From Methylotenera sp. (lineage in GTDB: Bacteria; Pseudomonadota; Gammaproteobacteria; Burkholderiales; Methylophilaceae), in NCBI GenBank assembly GCA_013816325.1, contig JACDEP010000036.1:1-15143 (forward strand): DNA of 15,143 nt, written 5' to 3'. Numbering within the stretch: the stretch's first letter is position 1; each line of letters begins with the position of its first letter. This document shows positions 7,370 through 14,561 of the stretch, piece after piece. The translations under genes were made by a program, and so were the position numbers. Below the pieces are notes generated by a model that saw nothing but the letters and a program-made list of their open reading frames with translations, did not search any database and had not been told where the DNA came from.

Positions 7370-8680
7370 ATGGCTTCAAAACGTATTTTAGTTGTTGATG
7401 ACGAAATTGGCATTCGCGAATTATTGCGCGATATTTTGCAAGATGAAGGTTACCAAGTTCAACTGGCAGAAAATGCAGCTACTGCGCGCACGATACGCCT
7501 ACATGAGCGGCCAGACATCGTATTGCTGGATATTTGGATGCCTGATTGCGACGGCATAAGCTTATTGAAAGAGTGGAGCAATGGCGGGCTGTTGACCATG
7601 CCTGTCATCATGATGTCAGGACATGGCACTATTGATACGGCGGTGGAAGCGACACGTATCGGCGCTTTTGACTTCCTGGAAAAACCGATCGCTTTACAGA
7701 AGCTACTAAAAACGGTGGCTACTGCATTAAAGCATAGCGAGCAATTACCAAAGTCGGAAATGAGTTTGGTCAACTTGGGTAAAAGCCCCATTGTGATTGC
7801 GCTGAAAGATCGGCTAGAAAAAATAGCCTTAAATGGCACAGAAAGCCCCAGCCCTGTGCTACTAATTGGGCCTCAGGGCTGCGGTGCTGAATTATGCGCG
7901 CGTTTCCTGCAAAGGGACGGCGCTTCTTGGCTACAGTTGACTGAGTCTCTGCAATTGGTAACCGGGCCTTTAGAGATTTTGGAGTCGCTGCGAGATGGTG
8001 TCCTATATATCCCTGAGGTGGCAAACCTCAATAAAACGGAGCAAAAAGGCTTGCTGCTATTAGTCACAAAATCTGATAAATATAATGTGCGTGTGGTTTG
8101 CAACACTAGTGAGAACCTGCCTAAGCTACTGGCAGAAGGCGCATTCGACCACGATCTGCTGCAAATTCTGTCAGCGGTTTCACTACGAGTGCCAGCGCTT
8201 GATGAACACAAAGAAGATATTCCAGATTTGGCGGTTGCCATTGCCAACCTGCAGTTTGAGCTGGCAGATATCCAATATCGTGAATTCGATATAGCCGCCT
8301 TGAACAGCCTTCGCAATGCAGATTGGCCAGGTAATCTCGCACAATTAGAAGCAGTAGTGCGTAACCTCATTCAAACCAGCTTGGAAGAAAAAATCACCTT
8401 AAATGATGTAAGCCGTGTGCTGCATCAATTTGATGATACGCAAACAGCACATGTGCAAGACAACCAGCAAATAAGCAGCTCAAATACTGCAGTTAATAGG
8501 CAGTTATCGGTTAATCTCGACCAGCCTTTAAGGGAAGCCAGGGATGACTTCGAACGGCTCTATTTCGCTCATCATTTAAAAGAGGCCGGTAATAATATGA
8601 GTAAGTTGGCTGATATTGCCGGTTTGGAACGTACTCATCTATATCGCAAACTGAAGCAGCTTGGCATCAAAACCAAATAG
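7370..8680 (+). CDS. ntrX: NtrX-like response regulator with a degenerate AAA+ domain
   Basis: DNA-binding response regulator of 436 residues, 30 bases after ntrY and presumably phosphorylated by it. The receiver domain (about 4-122) is intact: Asp10 and Asp11 bind metal, Asp54 in LLDIWMPD accepts phosphate, Ser83 and Lys105 are in place. The C-terminal Fis-type helix-turn-helix (about 387-434) is also well kept (NMSKLADIAGLERTHLYRKL). The central AAA+ domain (about 135-340) keeps its outline, for example KEDIPDLA and WPGNL, but has lost its active residues. Walker A reads GPQGCGAE without lysine, Walker B reads LYIPE without aspartate, GAFTGA is absent, and the FR.DL..RL arginine fingers became FDHDLLQIL. 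It therefore should not hydrolyse ATP or activate sigma54 and may act on sigma70 promoters. The name rests on gene order and overall resemblance. Confidence 0.88.
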   Translation: MASKRILVVDDEIGIRELLRDILQDEGYQVQLAENAATARTIRLHERPDIVLLDIWMPDCDGISLLKEWSNGGLLTMPVIMMSGHGTIDTAVEATRIGAFDFLEKPIALQKLLKTVATALKHSEQLPKSEMSLVNLGKSPIVIALKDRLEKIALNGTESPSPVLLIGPQGCGAELCARFLQRDGASWLQLTESLQLVTGPLEILESLRDGVLYIPEVANLNKTEQKGLLLLVTKSDKYNVRVVCNTSENLPKLLAEGAFDHDLLQILSAVSLRVPALDEHKEDIPDLAVAIANLQFELADIQYREFDIAALNSLRNADWPGNLAQLEAVVRNLIQTSLEEKITLNDVSRVLHQFDDTQTAHVQDNQQISSSNTAVNRQLSVNLDQPLREARDDFERLYFAHHLKEAGNNMSKLADIAGLERTHLYRKLKQLGIKTK

Positions 8681-8711
8681 ACTCTTAGATTTAAATAAGT
8701 ACTATTGCAGA

Positions 8712-9479
8712 TTAAGTCGCGAGTTCTAAAATGACAGGCGTATGGTCTGAAGGGCGCTCCAGCTTTCGTGGGTTCTTATCAATATAAGCCGCTTTGCAAT
8801 CAGCCTTTAATGCATCACTTACTAGAATATGGTCTATACGCAAGCCAAAATTGCGCCTAAAACCGAGCATTCTGTAATCCCACCAACTATAGCTTTTTTC
8901 CGGCTGCTCGAATAACCGGAAGCTATCATGTAACCCTAAGCTGAGTAAGTCTTTAAAAGCCTGACGTTCAGCAGGGCTTACTAAAACCTGTCCGAGCCAA
9001 GCAGTAGGATCATGACAATCAAGGTCTTCAGGAGCAATGTTGTAATCCCCCAGGAGTAATAATTTAGGATGTTCTGCTAACTGGGTTTTCAGCCAAGCGG
9101 TGAGTGCTAGCAGCCAGCGTAGTTTGTAATGGTATTTGTCGGAATCTACCGCCTGACCATTTGGAAAGTAAGCACATACTACGCGTACATCACCAATATT
9201 CCCTGCAATCACACGTTGCTGTGCATCGTCGAAGTCAGGGATATTGCGCTGTATATTGCTAATGGGATGGCGGCTTAAAATCGCTACACCATTATAGGTT
9301 TTTTGCCCGATATGGACCGCTTCGTAACCAGCTTCTTTTAAAACATCGTAAGGAAATTTACTATCTTCCTGTTTGGTTTCCTGCAGGCATACCACCTCTG
9401 GCTGATTATCGCGCAGCCAATCAATCAAATGACCTAACCTGACATTCAGGGAGTTTACATTCCAGGTAGCAAATTTCAA
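8712..9479 (-). CDS. xth: Exodeoxyribonuclease III (AP endonuclease)
   Basis: Cytoplasmic DNA repair enzyme that cuts at abasic sites and removes 3' blocking groups in base-excision repair. Its 255 residues cover the whole exonuclease/endonuclease/phosphatase fold. Visible signatures are NVNSLNVR near the start, LQETK with metal-binding Glu34, YFPNG (104-108), GDYNIAPEDLD with Asp145 and Asn147, SWWDYR (198-203), GLRIDHIL (212-219) and ERPSDHTPV with catalytic Asp245-His246. The start codon must be TTG at 9479-9477: an in-frame TAA lies two codons upstream and the protein matches the family from MKFATWNVNS. A purine-rich AAGAAAG lies seven bases before it. The gene is 42 bases after prlC on the same strand and converges on ntrX with a 31-base gap that holds no clear terminator. 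Confidence 0.96.
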   Translation of the reverse strand: MKFATWNVNSLNVRLGHLIDWLRDNQPEVVCLQETKQEDSKFPYDVLKEAGYEAVHIGQKTYNGVAILSRHPISNIQRNIPDFDDAQQRVIAGNIGDVRVVCAYFPNGQAVDSDKYHYKLRWLLALTAWLKTQLAEHPKLLLLGDYNIAPEDLDCHDPTAWLGQVLVSPAERQAFKDLLSLGLHDSFRLFEQPEKSYSWWDYRMLGFRRNFGLRIDHILVSDALKADCKAAYIDKNPRKLERPSDHTPVILELAT

Positions 9480-9521
9480 TTTTTATCTTTCTTAAGAATT
9501 AGGCTATATATTATTTAGGCA

Positions 9522-11597
9522 TTATGGATTCATGCCGTTATGTCTTAGTAGCGCATCGATACTTGGTGCTCTGCCCCTGAAAGCAGTGAAAGATTCTAAT
9601 GCAGAGCGCGAACCACCTTTGGCAAGAATCTCTTGCCAGTAGCGCTGACCGGTTTCGCGCGACAGCACGCCATCTTCTTCGAACATGCTGTAAGCATCAG
9701 CAGATAGTACTTCTGCCCATTTATAGCTGTAATAGCCTGCTGCATAACCGCCGGAAAAAATATGCGTGAAGTTATTCGGAAAGCGATTCCATTTTGGAGG
9801 GCGTACTACCGCTACTTCATCACGTACTTCTTCAATCAAGTCTAAGGCGGTTTTGCTCCCATAAGGATCAAGTTCACTATGCAAACGGATGTCAAACAAC
9901 GAGAACTCGATCTGCCGCATAGTTTGCATGCCGGCCTGGAAGTTTTTGGCTGCGACCATTTTATCGAACAGGCTACGTGATAGTTGCTCGCCGGTGTCAA
10001 CATGGGCAGTCATATGACGTAATACATCCCACTCCCAACAAAAGTTTTCCATGAACTGGCTAGGTAATTCTACCGCATCCCACTCCACGCCTTTGATGCC
10101 TGAGACACCATAATCATCCACTTGGGTCAGCATGTGATGTAAGCCATGCCCGAACTCATGGAACATGGTCAATACTTCATCGTGTGTGAAGAGGGCGGGT
10201 TTTCCGCCAACCGGTGCAGAGAAGTTGCAGGTTAAAAAAGCAACTGGAGTGGTGAGCTGGCTATTAATCATACGGCGAGTAATCGCCTCATCCATCCAAG
10301 CCCCACCGCGTTTATTATTACGAGCATATAAGTCTAAATAAAACTGACCTATCAATTTCCCGGCATGGTCTTTAATATCATAAAAACTCGCATCTTCATG
10401 CCATACAGACGCATGGGATTCATTGACTTGCACGCCAAAAATTGTTTCTACCACCTTGAACAGGCCAGCAAGAACTTTTCTTTCTGGAAAATATTGTTTC
10501 ACTTCAAGGTCAGAAAAGGCATATTTCTCTTCGCGCAATTTCTCTGAAATATAAGCCACATCCCAGGCTTGCATATCGGTAATGCCAAGTTTAGCTGCAT
10601 ACTCCTCAAGCTCAGCTTTGTCCTTCAATGCAAAAGGCTTGGCTTTCACCGCTAGATCTTGCAGAAATTCATTTACTTCACTGGCCGATTGTGCCATTTT
10701 TGTAGCAACGGAGAGTTCGGCATAATTGGCAAACCCAAGTAACTGGGCTGATTCCAGACGTAATTTCAAAATCTGCGAAATAAACGGAGTATTGTCCCAT
10801 TCCGGCTTGCCGAATTCAGAGGCGCGTGTTGCATAGGCGCGATATAGCGTTTCACGCAGCTCACGGTTCTCTGCATACTGCAATACTGGTAAATAGGATG
10901 GGAAGTGCAAGGTGAATTTCCAGCCATGTTTTTGCTCTGGATTACCCGCATTCGCTGCTAAATTATCAGCCTTTGCAGCTTCGTAAGCTGTTTGCAAAAC
11001 GTCTTCTGGTATACCTTTTAAGGTTGTTTCATCTTCGACATATAGTGAATAATCATTGGTGTTATCCAGAACGTTTTCTTCAAACTTGGAAGAAAGTTTT
11101 GACAATTCTTCCTGAATTTCTTTAAAGCGTACTTTTTTATCGGTGGGTAATTCTGCCCCACCTAATCTGAAATCGCGCAATTCATTTTCCACAATTTTCT
11201 TCTGTGAAGTTGTCAGCGCCTCGAATTCCTTGCTGGCGCGTAAAGTGCGAAACTTGGCATATAAACGCTCATCCTGCCCAAGGTCGGCATAAAAATCGGT
11301 AAGTTTAGAAAGATTATCGTTATAAGCTTCGCGTAGTTCCGGACTGTTAACTACGGCATTCATATGGCCAACTTGCGACCAAGCACGGCCCATTTTTTCT
11401 TCTAGGTCTTCAATTTTAGCGACAAAATTATCCCAAGTTACTGCGCTGGTATCTGCCACCAAAGTTTCTATAGTCGTCCTAGCGTTACTTAATAAATATT
11501 CAATAGCAGATGAAACGTGTTCAGCTTTTACTTCTTCAAATTTAGGTAAGCCGGTAAAGTGCAAGAGCGGGTTGTTTTGTAAAATGTCAGTAGTCAC
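9522..11597 (-). CDS. prlC: Oligopeptidase A (M3 zinc metallopeptidase)
   Basis: Cytoplasmic zinc endopeptidase that degrades short peptides, including cleaved signal peptides in E. coli. The 691 residues are close to the usual length of about 680. The N-terminal half is the helical M3 region with coiled segments. The zinc site HEFGH lies at 480-484 within LTMFHEFGHGLHHML, with Glu481 catalytic and Glu510 the likely third ligand in DAVELPSQF. The conserved FSGGYAAGYYSYKWAEV block lies near the C-terminus. The start is a GTG at 11597 with AAAGGA about nine bases upstream. It is preceded by the DUF4870 gene (59-base gap containing a hairpin) and followed by xth, all on the same strand. Peptide breakdown has no obvious link to either neighbour. 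Confidence 0.96.
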   Translation of the reverse strand: MTTDILQNNPLLHFTGLPKFEEVKAEHVSSAIEYLLSNARTTIETLVADTSAVTWDNFVAKIEDLEEKMGRAWSQVGHMNAVVNSPELREAYNDNLSKLTDFYADLGQDERLYAKFRTLRASKEFEALTTSQKKIVENELRDFRLGGAELPTDKKVRFKEIQEELSKLSSKFEENVLDNTNDYSLYVEDETTLKGIPEDVLQTAYEAAKADNLAANAGNPEQKHGWKFTLHFPSYLPVLQYAENRELRETLYRAYATRASEFGKPEWDNTPFISQILKLRLESAQLLGFANYAELSVATKMAQSASEVNEFLQDLAVKAKPFALKDKAELEEYAAKLGITDMQAWDVAYISEKLREEKYAFSDLEVKQYFPERKVLAGLFKVVETIFGVQVNESHASVWHEDASFYDIKDHAGKLIGQFYLDLYARNNKRGGAWMDEAITRRMINSQLTTPVAFLTCNFSAPVGGKPALFTHDEVLTMFHEFGHGLHHMLTQVDDYGVSGIKGVEWDAVELPSQFMENFCWEWDVLRHMTAHVDTGEQLSRSLFDKMVAAKNFQAGMQTMRQIEFSLFDIRLHSELDPYGSKTALDLIEEVRDEVAVVRPPKWNRFPNNFTHIFSGGYAAGYYSYKWAEVLSADAYSMFEEDGVLSRETGQRYWQEILAKGGSRSALESFTAFRGRAPSIDALLRHNGMNP

Positions 11598-11620
11598 AGA
11601 AGTAAATCCTTTGAATAGCG

Positions 11621-11668
11621 TTGATTAGCAACTAAGTTAATCGCTAGGTATTAAGCCTAGTTAATCAA
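11621..11668 (-). other. Extended imperfect hairpin between DUF4870 and prlC genes
   Basis: Outer arms TTGATTA (11621-11627) and TAATCAA (11662-11668) match perfectly. Inside them either TTAAT (11637-11641) pairs with ATTAA (11650-11654), or CTAGG (11644-11648) pairs with CCTAG (11656-11660). The structure covers the DUF4870 stop codon (11657-11659) and ends before the prlC Shine-Dalgarno. No T-tract follows on the minus strand, so it is not a standard terminator. It may be an mRNA processing or stability element. Confidence 0.35.
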
Positions 11669-11998
11669 GCGTAGAGTAAGCGGGTAGCGATAAGTTTCGC
11701 CCTTACTGGTAGAGATGGCGGCAATAATGCATAAAACAATATTCGCTAGCCAAATAATCCCTAGCAATGCGAAGCCTACTAGAATCAACACCAATGCCCC
11801 GGCGATGCACTGTGCAATCAGCACAGTGATTTGAAAGTTCAAGGCTTCCTTGGCTTGCGTGGCAATGTATTCATTTTCATCTTTCTTAAGCACCCATACG
11901 ATTAATGCCGGGATAAACGAGAACACTGTGCCGCCCAGATGCGTTACGGTAGCCATATTTTTGTCATCATTACTAGGGGTGGTAATTTCGGTAGTCAT
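11657..11998 (-). CDS. Small membrane protein, DUF4870 (Tic20-like) family
   Basis: A 113-residue predicted inner-membrane protein. The hallmark of DUF4870 is visible: an FSFIPALIVWVLKKDE segment (28-43) followed by IATQAKEALNFQIT (46-59), and near the C-terminus GETYRYPLTLRLI. Three hydrophobic helices lie at about 24-38, 56-75 and 77-97. The first 16 residues are polar and probably cytoplasmic. The start ATG at 11998 has an excellent AAGGAG six bases upstream, indicating good translation. It lies 37 bases after ptsI on the same strand and could be the tail of the PTS operon or a separate gene. Its function is unknown; a link to the PTS is only positional. Confidence 0.88.
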   Translation of the reverse strand: MTTEITTPSNDDKNMATVTHLGGTVFSFIPALIVWVLKKDENEYIATQAKEALNFQITVLIAQCIAGALVLILVGFALLGIIWLANIVLCIIAAISTSKGETYRYPLTLRLIN

Positions 11999-12035
11999 GT
12001 TAGCTCCTTAGCTAGTAGAGATTGTGGGTGCTGAT

Positions 12036-13787
12036 TCAGCGCAGGTTCAATTTAGAGACCAACAGCTCAATTTTCTCAAGGTCAGTTAGGTCCAGTACTT
12101 TACGTGCATTCAAATTGAGCTGGCTTAGATGGCTATGCAGTATTTGTTGCTTCACGCTTAAAATATGCGAAGGGTGCATAGAGAGGCGCTTCAAGCCCAT
12201 GCCTACTAATAGCTTGGTCAGTTTGGTGTCTCCTGCCATTTCACCGCACACCGAGACTGGCTTGCCAAGTTTTGCACCGGCTTTAATGGTCATGAGAATA
12301 AGCTTAAGTACAGAAGGGTGCAGCGGGTTATATAGATGCGCAACTGCGTCGTCAGTACGATCTATCGCCAACGTATATTGAATCAGGTCATTGGTGCCAA
12401 TAGACAAGAAATCCAACTCTTTGGCAAAGGCTTCAGCATTGATTGCAGCCGCTGGAATTTCTATCATGCCGCCCAGCGCAATATTCTCATTAAAAGGGAT
12501 GTCTTCTTTACGCAAACTGACTTTTGCGCGCTCAAGCAGTAATTTAGTCTGGCGCAATTCAGCCAAGGTACACAGCATGGGAATGAGTATTTTTATGTTG
12601 CCGTAATGCGATGCACGCAGCAGGGCGCGAAATTGCGTATGGAAAATTTGCGGTTCTGATAAGCATAAACGTACTGCACGTAATCCAAGCGCAGGGTTAG
12701 CACAGGTCACGACAGTATCGGGATTCATTTGCTTATCTGCACCCAAATCCAAAGTGCGAATAATCACTTCGGCGCCCTTCATGGCCTCTGCTACGGCCCG
12801 ATAAGCAGTAAACTGTTCTTCTTCATCAGGCATTTCCCGTTTATTCATGAACAAAAACTCGGTACGGTAGAGTCCAATACCGGTAGCACCGGAGGCCTTA
12901 ACCGCCGCGATATCTTCCGGCACCTCGATATTAGCGAAAAGCTCAATATTGGCACCATCCATGGTCATGGCTTTGGTGGTTTTTATGCGCTGCAGTTTTA
13001 GCTGCTCAATTTCCCACTGATCCTGTTTTAGCTTGTATTCAGTGAGGATGCTCTTATCCGGATTGACGATGACGACACCTTGCGTACCATCGACAATAAT
13101 AAGCTCGCCGTCATTAATCAGGTCTCGCGCTCTTTGCAGCGCTACAATGGAGGGAATATTAAGGCTACGCGCAAGGATCGCCGTATGCGATGTAACGCCA
13201 CCTACATCGGTAATAAAGGCGCCGAACTGGTGTTGCTTGAATTGGATGGCATCCGCGGGCGAAATGTCATGGGCGACCAGAATACGTTTGCGTTCTTTAT
13301 TGATGGCACTAGCCTGTTGCTCGCTAGTCAGCTGGCTGGGATGGCCGAGCAATACCTTGATGACACGCTCGACCACCTGTATGACGTCCTGTTTGCGTTC
13401 ACGCAAGTATTCATCTTCAATTTGTTCAAACTGGTCAACGATATCGTCCATCTGCAATTTGATAGCCCACTCCGCATTGCACTGCTCTTTGCGGATGATA
13501 TCTTTTGGGATTTCTGAAAGTGATTTATCCGCCAGCATCATGAGATGCGTGCCAATCAGCGAGCCAAGCTCGGCTGGTGCACTGTTGCGCAAACTATTGC
13601 GTATCTGCTCCAAGTCAGTCTTGACGCTCTCCACTGCATTGGTAAAGCGCTCCACTTCGTCTTCAATCAGATGGGCAGGTAATTGGTAATGCACCACTTC
13701 CAGCAAGGCATTGGACACAAGATGTGCATGTCCAATGGCAATGCCGCTGGAAACACCTACACCATGTATGCTGAAACTGGTGGTCAT
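12036..13787 (-). CDS. ptsI: PTS enzyme I (phosphoenolpyruvate-protein phosphotransferase)
   Basis: Cytoplasmic enzyme that takes phosphate from phosphoenolpyruvate onto a histidine and passes it to HPr. The 583 residues are typical of sugar-type EI and too short for the GAF-containing PtsP form. The N-terminal HPr-binding and phosphohistidine domains occupy about 1-225, with active His201 in GGVTSHTAILARS (196-208). The C-terminal PEP-binding barrel covers about 265-583. It has GLYRTEFLFM (305-314), GTNDLIQYTLAIDRTDD (464-480) and the conserved Cys514 in VCGEMAGD. The ATG overlaps the ptsH TGA by four bases, so the two are translationally coupled and made together. No sugar-specific EIIBC is in the window, in keeping with a regulatory phosphorelay. 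Confidence 0.97.
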   Translation of the reverse strand: MTTSFSIHGVGVSSGIAIGHAHLVSNALLEVVHYQLPAHLIEDEVERFTNAVESVKTDLEQIRNSLRNSAPAELGSLIGTHLMMLADKSLSEIPKDIIRKEQCNAEWAIKLQMDDIVDQFEQIEDEYLRERKQDVIQVVERVIKVLLGHPSQLTSEQQASAINKERKRILVAHDISPADAIQFKQHQFGAFITDVGGVTSHTAILARSLNIPSIVALQRARDLINDGELIIVDGTQGVVIVNPDKSILTEYKLKQDQWEIEQLKLQRIKTTKAMTMDGANIELFANIEVPEDIAAVKASGATGIGLYRTEFLFMNKREMPDEEEQFTAYRAVAEAMKGAEVIIRTLDLGADKQMNPDTVVTCANPALGLRAVRLCLSEPQIFHTQFRALLRASHYGNIKILIPMLCTLAELRQTKLLLERAKVSLRKEDIPFNENIALGGMIEIPAAAINAEAFAKELDFLSIGTNDLIQYTLAIDRTDDAVAHLYNPLHPSVLKLILMTIKAGAKLGKPVSVCGEMAGDTKLTKLLVGMGLKRLSMHPSHILSVKQQILHSHLSQLNLNARKVLDLTDLEKIELLVSKLNLR

Positions 13788-14053
13788 TCGCCTTCACCAA
13801 AATAATCGTCTATCAGGGTGGTCAATGCTGCAATCGCTGCAATTTCATCCACTCCATTAGCCTCGATTTTTATCATAGCGCCTTTACCGGCAGCAAGCAT
13901 CATGACGCCCATAATGCTCTTGGCGTTCACACGCCGGTCATTACGCTCAATCCAAACATCGCTGGCAAACCGGCTGGCAGTTTGTGTGAGTTTGGTAGAG
14001 GCCCGCGCATGCAGGCCTAATTTATTGATGATTTCTATTTCTTTATTAATCAT
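13784..14053 (-). CDS. ptsH: Phosphocarrier protein HPr
   Basis: Small cytoplasmic phosphocarrier of 89 residues. His15 in NKLGLHARAS (10-19) accepts phosphate from EI and passes it to EIIA. Ser46 in NAKSIMGVMML (43-53) is also conserved in the context used by HPr kinase/phosphorylase. In betaproteobacteria hprK usually sits just upstream of rapZ, here off the right edge, so dual phosphorylation is a sound expectation. Glycine and alanine spacing around residues 48-57 is normal. The start ATG at 14053 has no recognisable Shine-Dalgarno; the 36-base leader after the EIIA gene is A-rich and contains a tiny four-codon frame (ATG ACT AAA TAA, 14081-14070). Its stop codon overlaps the ptsI start. 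Confidence 0.97.
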   Translation of the reverse strand: MINKEIEIINKLGLHARASTKLTQTASRFASDVWIERNDRRVNAKSIMGVMMLAAGKGAMIKIEANGVDEIAAIAALTTLIDDYFGEGE

Positions 14054-14089
14054 GTTGTTTTGATTTTTGTTATTTAGTCATTTTATAAT

Positions 14090-14506
14090 TTAGTTATTGG
14101 AGTGATACCTGTCGCAGCCTTCACGGTTGAAATGCACAACGCCCTCACGCCCGCCACTTACGGCTTTTTGTACTAGTGTCAAAAGCGGCACATTGCGATA
14201 ATTCATAGTGCGCACCAGCATCGGCAAGCTCACGCCTGCAACGCCTTCTACTACACCCGGCTGCAGCAGTTTACCCACGGTATTACATGGCGTTGCACCG
14301 TACATATCGGATAGCACCAGTACGCCTTCACCACTATTAAGCTCTTTTACCATCGCTTGTGCCTGTGGTAAAACACTGCCTAAATCATCGTTGTTATTCA
14401 CCGCTAAATAGGCCATTTGCTGCGGCTCTTTACCCATTACGTGTTCCGCACATTCCATTAGGCTACTGCCTAAGCTCCCATGCGCAATGATTAAAATTCC
14501 GATCAT
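14090..14506 (-). CDS. PTS EIIA component, mannose family
   Basis: A stand-alone EIIA domain of the mannose/fructose/sorbose family, 138 residues. His9 in IIAHGSLG is the phosphorylation site, and Asp67 in LVLSDMYGATPCN is the conserved neighbour that stabilises it. It takes phosphate from HPr. No IIB or membrane IIC/IID partner is fused or adjacent, unlike the EIIAB fusion ManX of E. coli. The same stand-alone protein is found in betaproteobacterial hprK-rapZ-EIIA-ptsH-ptsI clusters and is thought to be regulatory, with an unclear target. It lies 54 bases downstream of rapZ and 36 bases upstream of ptsH on the same strand. Symbols such as manX or ptsA are used inconsistently, so none is given. 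Confidence 0.93.
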   Translation of the reverse strand: MIGILIIAHGSLGSSLMECAEHVMGKEPQQMAYLAVNNNDDLGSVLPQAQAMVKELNSGEGVLVLSDMYGATPCNTVGKLLQPGVVEGVAGVSLPMLVRTMNYRNVPLLTLVQKAVSGGREGVVHFNREGCDRYHSNN

Positions 14507-14539
14507 GATGTTCTCAACTTTTTAAATACCATTCTGTAA

Positions 14540-14561
14540 AATTCAAAACTAATTCAAAACT
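14540..14561. repeat. Tandem 11-bp direct repeat at the end of rapZ
   Basis: AATTCAAAACT occurs twice head to tail, at 14540-14550 and 14551-14561, with no mismatch. The second copy reaches the first base of the rapZ stop codon (TGA, 14563-14561). It is either a slippage duplication or a paired binding site in front of the EIIA gene. Confidence 0.6.

Noticed and set aside
7600..7650. TGGCAC-containing sequences as sigma54 promoters, for example near 7623
   Set aside because: No TGGCAC with TTGC at the right spacing was found in any spacer. The matches lie inside coding sequence and lack the -12 element.
7873..8370. A 165-codon minus-strand open frame opposite ntrX
   Set aside because: Antisense to the ntrX AAA+ region. 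Composition is serine/arginine-rich with no recognisable domain, and the sense strand is clearly the gene. I considered whether it explained the degenerate AAA+ domain by overprinting, but nothing in the frame looks like a selected protein.
8681..8711. Bidirectional terminator between ntrX and xth
   Set aside because: The 31-base AT-rich gap has no convincing stem with a T-tract on either strand.
9518..9536. GGCAT/ATGCC inverted repeat at the end of prlC
   Set aside because: Only five base pairs, with a nine-base loop and no T-tract. Too weak to call.
13033..13689. A 218-codon plus-strand open frame opposite ptsI
   Set aside because: It lies entirely antisense to well-conserved enzyme I sequence, has serine- and arginine-rich composition typical of a shadow frame, no family resemblance and no supporting ribosome site.
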